From Sphingobacterium sp. CZ-UAM (GTDB lineage Bacteria; Bacteroidota; Bacteroidia; Sphingobacteriales; Sphingobacteriaceae): 64,000 nucleotides of DNA. Each line of letters opens with the position of its first letter. The stretch's first letter is position 1. Under the pieces are notes generated by a model. That model was not told the DNA's origin. It saw only the letters and a list, made by a program, of their open reading frames with translations, and made no database searches. The position numbers and the translations under genes were made by a program. The stretch is from positions 2,108,001-2,172,000 of the forward strand of contig NZ_MTCM01000001.1 of assembly GCF_002000245.1 (NCBI RefSeq). Reading direction: 5' to 3'. Below are positions 48,608 through 56,080 of this stretch, one piece after another.

Positions 48608-49657
48608 TTATGAGATTAATAAGACTATGTCCCAAGCCGACAAATTAGGATAATAAAAAGATATTGTTGTAAGCGCGAGACTAGAATTGAGAATACCATT
48701 ACGAAACTGCGGCAGAGATTGACCCGATAACATTTGATGTCTATCATCCATTAGCCGATTGGAGATAAAAGTACTTAAAGTAAGTAGAGGATTAACATGG
48801 TAAAAACGAATCAGTCTGTTGAGAAATATAAAATAAGACAAATTTTCTTCAAAAGTTAGTTTACTACTATAGGAAATATTTAGGTAATCAATTGACAAAA
48901 TTGATCTCTTCATAGCTTTTAATGCTTTCCGGTCTCCTATTCTATCCAAATAATCTGAATAAACTAGCATGACATTAATAGATTCAACACTTGGAGTTTC
49001 AGATTCAAAAAATAAGCTAAGCTTAGGCCTGAGTTGCCTCATAAATTTGATTATTGGTTGGACATAAAGTCCTCTTTGAACCATTCTCGTAAGAAAAGCT
49101 ATTTGATTTGTCTGGAGCAATGTTGGAAATAAAAGGTTTACATTCGCTCTAAGAATTATTTCAACAACGTGAACAAGCGCAATTTCCGCTCCAACATATA
49201 AATCATGTATCCTCTGATAATGTCTCAAGCGAATCAACAACGTGTTTGCTAAATATAAAATTTCGTCATCGACAATTTGTCCCTGAATCAATTTGTCTAT
49301 TAATATTTTATCAAAATCAAAAAACGCAGAACAAATTTTGCTATCTATTAACTCACTTTTATCGAGTACCTCAAACATCAAAATCATGCCATAAATGCCA
49401 TTCCAATAGGATGTCTTTTCATTCATATTGCCTTTTGTTATGTAATGAAAAATATCGACTACAAGTTTATTCCAATACTGACTATCGGCTCCCTCAACTC
49501 CGACTTCTATAGCATGGCAGTAGAATAAAAAGGCTCCACTATTCCCTGTCAAGGATAGATTGATCTCCGTTTCGGAATCTTTTTGCAAATACCTTACATA
49601 TTTTTCCAAAAATCCATTCAGATCTTGCATCTCTAACTTATCCTTTTTTGGCATCAT
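48608..49657 (-). CDS. divergent LanC-like protein
   Basis: A 349-residue mostly helical protein. The N-terminal block INLSLTGNSGAFLFYCHAIE and the C-terminal block FRNGILNSSLALTTISFYYP, then NLSAWDIVLLIS, match the shape of LanC repeats and the LanC C-terminus in Bacteroidota (Gly-rich turn, helix, closing Trp-x-x-x-LLLS). The zinc ligands of active cyclases (a WCxG Cys and a Cys-His pair) are not present, and the usual internal Gly-rich loops are eroded. It is therefore probably not a working lanthionine cyclase; it may be a binding or scaffolding relic. It is 21 bases after the exporter gene. Confidence 0.45.
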   Translation of the reverse strand: MMPKKDKLEMQDLNGFLEKYVRYLQKDSETEINLSLTGNSGAFLFYCHAIEVGVEGADSQYWNKLVVDIFHYITKGNMNEKTSYWNGIYGMILMFEVLDKSELIDSKICSAFFDFDKILIDKLIQGQIVDDEILYLANTLLIRLRHYQRIHDLYVGAEIALVHVVEIILRANVNLLFPTLLQTNQIAFLTRMVQRGLYVQPIIKFMRQLRPKLSLFFESETPSVESINVMLVYSDYLDRIGDRKALKAMKRSILSIDYLNISYSSKLTFEENLSYFIFLNRLIRFYHVNPLLTLSTFISNRLMDDRHQMLSGQSLPQFRNGILNSSLALTTISFYYPNLSAWDIVLLIS

Positions 49658-49678
49658 GGCTTATTTTTAGTCTTTTCT

Positions 49679-51898
49679 TTAATTGGAGGATATTTTTATT
49701 CCAGATTGACTCTCCACTAATTGAAAATAACGTCCTCGTCGCTCCAATAAGCCGTCATGTGTTCCGATCTCAATAACAGCACCGTTTTTCATAACAATAA
49801 TCTGATCGGCTTTTCGGATTGTACTCAGTCTATGAGCGACCACGATCACTGTTTTGCCGTAAAACACATCGTCTAAGGCTTCAACAATTTTTTGTTCATT
49901 TAATGAATCTAATGCATTCGTTGCTTCATCAAAGAATAAAATATCGGGATTTCTATATAAGGCTCTAGCAATTAACACGCGTTGTTTTTGTCCACCGCTC
50001 AAACCACGCCCATTTTCACCCATTTTAGTTTGGTATCCTAACGGCAATTGTTCGATTTCATGTCCGATATTTGCAGCCCGGACGGCATTCAGAAGACGTT
50101 CATTATCTGGTTTTTCGTCGTCTAGGATTATATTATTTAATATCGTATCGTTGAATATTTTCCCATCCTGCATGACTGCTCCACATTTGTCCCGCCATTG
50201 CCGCAGACTTATATTATTTATATTGAGTCCTCCGATCAATATTTCACCATAGCTAGGCTTATAAAGTCTCAGTAGCAGTTTCAACAGCGTTGATTTTCCG
50301 CTCCCACTATCCCCGACAATTGCGGTAATTTTTCCCTGAGGTATTACTAAATGTATATTTTTCAAGGTCATTGGGGACACTTGGCTATACTGAAATGAAA
50401 CATCTTTAAGCGTAATATCTTTGTTCCCGGTTAAGTTCATATCATTACCGCCAGTATCTTCATCCTCATCCTTTAGCGATTGAATTTCGCTAAGACGCAT
50501 AAATGAAATCTGTGCAAATTGAAAAGACACCATAAAAGAAATCAATTGCTGTACAGGGCCATTTAGCAGGCCAATAATAAACTGGGTAGAAATCATTACC
50601 CCAAATGTAATATCGCCAGCGATTACAGCTCTTGCACAGAAAAAGGTGATAAGAAGGTTTTTAACAGAGTCTATAAAACTCGCACCTAGATTTTGAATAT
50701 TATTTATTCCCAGCATGCGTAAATTTACCTTAAACAACCGGGCTTGAATAGCTTCCCATTTCCAGCGTTTAGCTTGCTCATAGTTGTTAATCTTGACATC
50801 TTGGATACCGCCAATTGTTTCGACCCAATAGCTCTGATTTTTAGCTGTCAACTCAAAATAATCCCAATCTAGTTTCTTTCGGAGTCTCAAAAAACTCATA
50901 ACCCATAACACATACAATGTACTGCCAAGCAAAAAAATATAAAAAATCGTAGTATTATAAATCAATAACACAATACCGAAGACAACAAAGGTAAGCGTCG
51001 AGAAAATAAGGTTCAACGAGTTGTTCATAATGAAATTTCGAATCCGTTCATGGTCATTTGCCCTTTGCAAAATATCGCCAAGCATTTTATTCTCAAAAAA
51101 AGAAACCGGAAGTTTCATGAGTTTAATTAAGTAATCAGAAATCAAGGCAATATTGATTCGGGAAGACATGTGCTGTAATATCCAGTCGCGAACAGCTGAA
51201 CTCAACGTAATACTGACAATCAAAGCCAAATTGGCAATTAACACGATATTAATAAAACTAATATCCTGTGTCTGAATACCTACATCAATCACCGCTTTCG
51301 AAATAAAGGGTAATAGTGACTGCATGGCTATAATGAGCAACATCACCAAGCCCAGATAAAGAAAGCTACTCTTATAGGGTAGAAAATAGCCTAATATCTT
51401 TTCAAGATGTTTTCCCCGCTCCGCTTTTTCTCCAGCTTGACGTTGTTTAAAGTCTGCTTGGGGCTCCATGATTAATGCCACCCCAGAAGATTTATTTTCT
51501 TCACTCCTAATCCATTTATCTTCAAATTCACGTAAACTATAGTTCATCTGTCCTTTTGCAGGGTCGGCAATTTGGAAAGTTGTTTCCCTATTTCGTCGTT
51601 CATTGATCGCATGAAGCACGACAAAGTGTGATCTGTCCCAGAAAATGATTATGGGAAGAGGCACTTTATCAATTAAGTCCTGAGTTGTGCATTCCGTTGC
51701 TAAGCTTCGTAAGCCAATAGCCTCGGCACCATGGGCAATACCTGCCAGCGAAACTCCTTCCCTAGTATTACCGCAGAGATCTCTTAAATAAGGTAAAGAA
51801 TAATATTTCCCATAATATCTTGCAATCATTTTTAAACTCGCTGGCCCGCAATCCATTTTATCCAATTGCCTATAGAGTGGAAACTTTTTTAACTTCAT
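49679..51898 (-). CDS. C39-peptidase-containing ABC exporter (PCAT, bacteriocin/toxin type)
   Basis: Exporter that cleaves double-glycine leaders and pumps the mature substrate across the inner membrane. The 739-residue protein has an N-terminal C39 peptidase: Gln11 and Cys17 (QLDKMDCGPASLKMIARYYG), His in SHFVVLHAI and Asp in IADPAKG. A six-helix ABC membrane domain (about 170-450) follows, then the nucleotide-binding domain with Walker A GDSGSGKST, signature LSGGQKQR and Walker B DILFFDEAT. It heads a minus-strand operon and is divergent from a gene whose product carries a matching double-glycine leader. The HlyD partner is at 56081. Confidence 0.95.
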   Translation of the reverse strand: MKLKKFPLYRQLDKMDCGPASLKMIARYYGKYYSLPYLRDLCGNTREGVSLAGIAHGAEAIGLRSLATECTTQDLIDKVPLPIIIFWDRSHFVVLHAINERRNRETTFQIADPAKGQMNYSLREFEDKWIRSEENKSSGVALIMEPQADFKQRQAGEKAERGKHLEKILGYFLPYKSSFLYLGLVMLLIIAMQSLLPFISKAVIDVGIQTQDISFINIVLIANLALIVSITLSSAVRDWILQHMSSRINIALISDYLIKLMKLPVSFFENKMLGDILQRANDHERIRNFIMNNSLNLIFSTLTFVVFGIVLLIYNTTIFYIFLLGSTLYVLWVMSFLRLRKKLDWDYFELTAKNQSYWVETIGGIQDVKINNYEQAKRWKWEAIQARLFKVNLRMLGINNIQNLGASFIDSVKNLLITFFCARAVIAGDITFGVMISTQFIIGLLNGPVQQLISFMVSFQFAQISFMRLSEIQSLKDEDEDTGGNDMNLTGNKDITLKDVSFQYSQVSPMTLKNIHLVIPQGKITAIVGDSGSGKSTLLKLLLRLYKPSYGEILIGGLNINNISLRQWRDKCGAVMQDGKIFNDTILNNIILDDEKPDNERLLNAVRAANIGHEIEQLPLGYQTKMGENGRGLSGGQKQRVLIARALYRNPDILFFDEATNALDSLNEQKIVEALDDVFYGKTVIVVAHRLSTIRKADQIIVMKNGAVIEIGTHDGLLERRGRYFQLVESQSGIKISSN

Positions 51899-52034
51899 TA
51901 TATTTAAGGTTATTTAAAATATAAAACATTTTTTTATCTTTAACATAGGGTAACAAAAGCTACGGCATGGCTTTTCAACTCAGAAACCAATTATACAATA
52001 ATAAGCAACAAATTATTAAACTTAAAAAAAACAA

Positions 52035-52991
52035 ATGAAAAGAAAAACAAAATTAGTCTTCGCAGAATTAGAGCGAGAATTATCTATCATTCCACATTAT
52101 CAGATGCTCAGTATATTGGGTGGTGGAAGTGTCGATACAATTGACCAGGTAGTCCAATGGGCGTCGGATATGGGTATTCCATTCACTGTTAACGGTCAAA
52201 GTCAATACACTGATTCTAATGGCAATATCCTTCTTTCCCCTGTGGATGTATATTCTTGGGCTAATAATCAGAATACAGGTCACAATCCGTATTCAACGAC
52301 TACTATTCCTCCAGCAATACCACATGAAGAGGACATCAAAAGATCTTATATCCAGTATTTTGAAAGTCTCGGATATGAAATGATCCAGAATGAAGATGGC
52401 AGTTATTATTGTGCAAGTGCTCCGTATCAGCCCGACCACGACCCTTGGCAACGTGTAAATGGAGAAATTGTAGCCACCCGTACTCAAGCACCTCCTTTCG
52501 TCTATAATGGTTATAATATTGCAATGAATATGGAAGAATATACACTTAAAACCACAAATAATGAAAACATAAAAGTATACAAAGTGGCAAGTGTGGTTGA
52601 CCCCATAACAGGCCAGCTCAGGCCACCAACAGAAGCAGAAAGTGCAAATTGTATAGGTTTTGCATTAACAGGTACATCTGATTATTGGATTGTTGATAAT
52701 CCCCAAACTCCGCAAAATCAAAGTGATGAAGGTAGAATAACAACCACATTTCTGGAATCTACCCTAGGGTATGAACGAACAACGAACAAATCAGAAGCTT
52801 CATTTGTCGCAGTTTTTAATAACGGTGAAGTGATCCATGCAGGAATAGTGGATAAGCTTACTGGAACATATTCTGCTAAAGGAGGAGCCGGAGAAGTAAT
52901 AAGCGGAATGACATCGGAAGCGCAGTTTTTACAACCTGATGGACCAGATGGAACAAGCTATGCTCAAGGTACAGTTATATATTATAAATAA
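52035..52991 (+). CDS. double-glycine-leader secreted protein with papain-like C-terminal domain (candidate polymorphic toxin)
   Basis: A 318-residue protein I interpret as the exporter substrate. Residues 1-30 form a leader ending QMLSILGGG, with Met at -7, Ile at -4 and Gly-Gly at -2/-1, the pattern cut by C39 exporters. The central part is Asn/Pro/Tyr-rich. The C-terminal region carries a candidate Cys206-His268 dyad: ANCIGFALTGTSDYW and VIHAGIVDKLTGTYSAKGG, then a variable tail. The order NCxxxAL...HAG...G.Y.AK.G..YYK resembles a papain-like family I associate with DUF7689. The immunity candidate follows 15 bases later. Toxin activity is inferred, not shown. Confidence 0.65.
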   Translation: MKRKTKLVFAELERELSIIPHYQMLSILGGGSVDTIDQVVQWASDMGIPFTVNGQSQYTDSNGNILLSPVDVYSWANNQNTGHNPYSTTTIPPAIPHEEDIKRSYIQYFESLGYEMIQNEDGSYYCASAPYQPDHDPWQRVNGEIVATRTQAPPFVYNGYNIAMNMEEYTLKTTNNENIKVYKVASVVDPITGQLRPPTEAESANCIGFALTGTSDYWIVDNPQTPQNQSDEGRITTTFLESTLGYERTTNKSEASFVAVFNNGEVIHAGIVDKLTGTYSAKGGAGEVISGMTSEAQFLQPDGPDGTSYAQGTVIYYK

Positions 52992-53956
52992 CAAAATTAA
53001 TTTGGTATGAAATTTTTTCTTTTATTTCTGACAGTTCTGTTTTCATTAAATGGATCCTCTCAAGAAAATGGGCAGATAAAGGTATTATCTTTAGAAAAGG
53101 AGACGATTAAAGATGATAACGTAAATTATATTAATGTAATATATGCGAACCAAAAAGCATCTTATATTAAAATATTTTCAATAAAAACAACACAGTTTAA
53201 TGGATGGAAGGAAGACCATAACTATTTTGATTTAAATTTCGAGGGAGATCGGTTCATCTTACATCAGGATTACCCTTGGCTGAATTTACCCAATATTCAA
53301 GAGGTTCAAGCAAAATATTTGAATGCAAATTTGAACGCTAATATTAAATATCTTAATAAAGCGTCTCTATATAGAGACAGTTCGGTCTATTATTTTTCAG
53401 ATAACATCGATTTTTATGGGAAGATTCCGCCATGGGGTTTTCCAGCAAAGTATTTGGGCGATATAAACAATCTCCAACAACAGATTGCTACACAAGTGAG
53501 TTCCCTTGGAGCGAATGCTCTAATTGATTCAGTTTGTGTCTTTGAATTGATAATTTCAAGATCAGGGGAATTAAAATCAATAAATCTAATTGGCGGGACG
53601 GAATCTGATTTAAGCAATATTGTAAAAGCAATTTTTCTTTTAAAAGAGAATAGATATTTTGATAATTCAAAAAAGGTAAAATGGAGCCCCGCGATAATAT
53701 ATAGTTCAGGCAGACCGATTGAAACCAAATTGAAAGTTTTTGTCAAAGTGAATAAAGATAAAAGTGTTCAAATCTTACTACCGAAAACAATGCGAAATTT
53801 TACCGGGAGCTAGTATTTTGGGCTACTTCAAATTTTACTAATGTACAAAAATTGCCATCAGAAAAGGAAGAAAAGATTTTAAACATCCCGAACCGTACAG
53901 AGGAGGTTCGGGATATAATCGAACGCATGCCTGTTACTTTTGCGAAGTATGTAACC
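52861..53956 (+). repeat. direct repeat copy 1 (toxin tail + immunity gene + hlyD 5' end)
   Basis: About 1.1 kb highly similar to 55104-56197. It covers the last 131 bases of the toxin gene, the whole first immunity gene and the first 100 or so bases of an hlyD gene. Identity stops abruptly at GTAACC, after which copy 1 enters an alternative toxin tip and copy 2 continues into true hlyD. Confidence 0.92.
53007..53813 (+). CDS. candidate immunity protein 1 (exported, TonB-C-like domain)
   Basis: A 268-residue protein with signal peptide MKFFLLFLTVLFSLNGSSQ, so it should sit in the periplasm, where a C39-exported toxin would pass or enter. The C-terminal 110 residues (VFELIISRSGELKSINLIGG ... 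KVKWSPAIIYSSGRPIETKL) have the strand-helix-strand pattern of a TonB C-terminal domain. It is 15 bases downstream of the toxin candidate. A near-identical copy lies at 55250 and a divergent homologue at 54163. The immunity role is inferred from position, multiplicity and pairing with toxin tips; an accessory role in export is the alternative. Confidence 0.6.
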   Translation: MKFFLLFLTVLFSLNGSSQENGQIKVLSLEKETIKDDNVNYINVIYANQKASYIKIFSIKTTQFNGWKEDHNYFDLNFEGDRFILHQDYPWLNLPNIQEVQAKYLNANLNANIKYLNKASLYRDSSVYYFSDNIDFYGKIPPWGFPAKYLGDINNLQQQIATQVSSLGANALIDSVCVFELIISRSGELKSINLIGGTESDLSNIVKAIFLLKENRYFDNSKKVKWSPAIIYSSGRPIETKLKVFVKVNKDKSVQILLPKTMRNFTGS

Positions 53957-54154
53957 CATGCAGGAATTGTCAATCCTGATGGGACTTATGACGCCAAAGG
54001 TGGTGGATCACAATATTATATCCGCACAGGTATGACGGAAAATGAATTTTTTACCCCCTATCCTCCAGTCATAGATCCTGTAACCAACGAAAGTAGTCAA
54101 TTAACTTATCGTCCAGATGATATGGAAAGAATCGTTTATTATAGATTGAGATAA
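53852..54154 (+). CDS. orphan toxin tip fused to the 5' end of an hlyD copy (probably silent cassette)
   Basis: A 100-codon chimera. Codons 1-35 equal the cytosolic N-terminus of the HlyD protein at 56081 (PSEKEEKILNIPNRTEEVRD onward). From codon 36 it becomes an alternative toxin C-terminus: HAGIVNPDGTYDAKGGGSQY and a tail ending RIVYYRLR, homologous to HAGIVDKLTGTYSAKGG of the full toxin but with a different end. The hlyD ATG (53841) is out of frame because the A run after it is one base shorter than in the intact copy, so only a TTG start remains. It has no Cys domain and no leader, and is best read as a stored tip. Confidence 0.7.
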   Translation: MPSEKEEKILNIPNRTEEVRDIIERMPVTFAKYVTHAGIVNPDGTYDAKGGGSQYYIRTGMTENEFFTPYPPVIDPVTNESSQLTYRPDDMERIVYYRLR

Positions 54155-54162
54155 TTATAAAA

Positions 54163-55041
54163 ATGAAAAATACAACCATTTTTTTATTATGTCTTTTGGT
54201 ATTCTTTTGTTTAGGTACTAAAGGACAGGAAATGATTTTTAAAGATAGTCTTAAACGGATAGTTAAAGTAAAAATAGTTCAAAAAAATGACCTAGGGGAC
54301 AAATATGCAAAGGAGTTATCGTTTGGAATAAGAAAAGATACCGTTTTTACAATGTCTATCATACCAAAAGAAAGTGAACTTGAATACTTACGCTCCGAAT
54401 TTTATCAAGGCGCATTCAGACAAAAATCTAAATTTTTCGATTTCAATTTCAAAGCTGATCGAATTGTATTTAACAAATATTACCCAAATATCCGGGTACC
54501 TTCTAAAAAAGAAATTGAGTATGCGAGGTCTAAAGTACACATGGATTCCATTTCATATTATCGCATAGGATCGATCAACCAATATTTAGACAGTACAACT
54601 TTCACTTTTATGCTAGATTCATTGCGCCCTATTCCACTCAACAAATTCAACACTGTTATTCCCACTATTTGGGGTAGATCAGCAGAATTTATAGGGGATT
54701 TGAGAAGTGTAGAAAAGGAAATTGCTAAAAAAGTTAAGTTAAGTAAAAAATATAGAGGGATAGATTCGATAATTGTGTTTCATGCTCTTATCACTCGAAA
54801 AGAAAACCCACTTAAGGATAGTTTAATTATAGAAAAATTACTATTTGGAAAGCCCTCTAAATTTTCAGATTTTGTTAAGGAAGAATTAGCTTCTTCCAAG
54901 AACGGCAAGTGGAGAGCGGCTGTATCGGCGAATAATGGCCAAAGAATGACAACACGCATTAAAATCTTTGCACAATTAAAGAAAAATGGCACAGTAGAGC
55001 TTCAACTACCACGTCTATTAGGAAATTGGACAGGAGATTAA
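54163..55041 (+). CDS. candidate immunity protein 2 (divergent homologue, paired with the orphan tip)
   Basis: A 292-residue exported protein (signal peptide TTIFLLCLLVFFCLGTKGQ). It is a distant homologue of the proteins at 53007 and 55250: FDFNFKADRIVFNKYYPNIR matches FDLNFEGDRFILHQDYPWLN, SAEFIGDLRSVEKEIAKKV matches AKYLGDINNLQQQIATQV, and the C-terminal end LPRLLGNWTGD matches LPKTMRNFTGS. It begins 8 bases after the orphan tip, as immunity 1 follows its toxin. Divergence from immunity 1 tracks the different tip, which is expected for cognate pairs. Confidence 0.6.
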   Translation: MKNTTIFLLCLLVFFCLGTKGQEMIFKDSLKRIVKVKIVQKNDLGDKYAKELSFGIRKDTVFTMSIIPKESELEYLRSEFYQGAFRQKSKFFDFNFKADRIVFNKYYPNIRVPSKKEIEYARSKVHMDSISYYRIGSINQYLDSTTFTFMLDSLRPIPLNKFNTVIPTIWGRSAEFIGDLRSVEKEIAKKVKLSKKYRGIDSIIVFHALITRKENPLKDSLIIEKLLFGKPSKFSDFVKEELASSKNGKWRAAVSANNGQRMTTRIKIFAQLKKNGTVELQLPRLLGNWTGD

Positions 55042-55103
55042 AGGGTTTACTTAATGAACTAGTGACGTTGAAGTAATATAAATAGAAATAATAAATAAAA
55101 ATG

Positions 55104-55234
55104 CTGGAACATATTCTGCTAAAGGAGGAGCCGGAGAAGTAATAAGCGGAATGACATCGGAAGCGCAGTTTTTACAACCTGATGGACCAGATGGAACAAG
55201 CTATGCTCAAGGTACAGTTGTATATTATAAATAA
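55104..55234 (+). pseudogene. leftover 3' end of the first toxin gene
   Basis: 131 bases almost identical to 52861-52991, coding for the last 42 residues of the full toxin (from GTYSAKGG to the stop). It has no start, leader or Cys domain. It is the left end of direct repeat copy 2 and the trace of the recombination that brought in the alternative tip. Confidence 0.85.
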
Positions 55235-55249
55235 CAAAATTCATTTGGT

Positions 55250-56053
55250 ATGAAATTTTTTCTTTTACTTCTGACGTTTCTGTTTTCATTATATGGATTC
55301 TCTCAAGAAAATGGGCAGATAAAGGTATTATCTTTAGAAAAGGAGCCGATTAAAGATGATAATGTAAATTATATTGATGTAGTATATGCAAATCAAAAAG
55401 CATCCTATATCAAAATATTTTTTAAAAAAATAACACAGTTTAATGGGTTCAACGAAGACCATAAGTATTATGATCTAAATTTTGAAGGAGATCGGTTTGT
55501 CTTACATCAGGATTACCCTTGGCTGAATTTATCCGACATTCAAAAGATTCAAGCAAAATATTTGAATGCAAATTTGAACGCTAATATTAAATATCTTAAT
55601 AAAGTGTCTTTATATAGAGACAGTGCGGTCTATTATTTTTCAGATAACATCGATTTTTATGGGAAGATTCCGCCATGGTGTTTTCCAGCAAAGTATTTGG
55701 GCGATATAAACAATCTCCAACAAAAGATTGCTACACAAGTGAGTTCCCTTGGAGCGAATGCTCTAATTGATTCAGTTTGTGTCTTTGAATTGATAATTTC
55801 AGTAGACGGGGAATTAAAATCCATAAAACTAATTGGTGGAACCGAATCTGACGTAAGCAATATTATAAAAGCAGCTTTATTAAAAGAGAATAGATATTTT
55901 GATAATTCAAAAAAAGTAAAATGGTGTGCTGCCATAAGATTTAATACAAGCAGACCGATTGAAACCAAATTGAAAGTTTTTGTTAAAGTGAATAAAGATA
56001 AAAGTGTTCAAATCTTACTACCGAAAACAATGCGAAATTTTACCGGGAGCTAG
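55250..56053 (+). CDS. candidate immunity protein 3 (near-identical to immunity 1)
   Basis: A 267-residue exported protein (signal peptide MKFFLLLLTFLFSLYGFSQ) that is a close duplicate of the protein at 53007, one residue shorter. The differences are scattered substitutions (for example SIKTTQFNGWKEDHNYF versus FKKITQFNGFNEDHKYY) with the reading frame intact, so both copies appear to be maintained. It has the same TonB-C-like C-terminal half. It sits just before the intact adaptor gene, which probably reflects the ancestral order toxin, immunity, hlyD. Confidence 0.6.
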   Translation: MKFFLLLLTFLFSLYGFSQENGQIKVLSLEKEPIKDDNVNYIDVVYANQKASYIKIFFKKITQFNGFNEDHKYYDLNFEGDRFVLHQDYPWLNLSDIQKIQAKYLNANLNANIKYLNKVSLYRDSAVYYFSDNIDFYGKIPPWCFPAKYLGDINNLQQKIATQVSSLGANALIDSVCVFELIISVDGELKSIKLIGGTESDVSNIIKAALLKENRYFDNSKKVKWCAAIRFNTSRPIETKLKVFVKVNKDKSVQILLPKTMRNFTGS

Positions 56054-56080
56054 TATTTTGGGCTACTTCAAATTTTAATA

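Noticed and set aside
46304..49657. Complete lanthipeptide biosynthesis cluster
   Set aside because: There is no LanB/LanM dehydratase, no Ser/Thr/Cys-rich short precursor, and the LanC-like protein lacks its zinc ligands.
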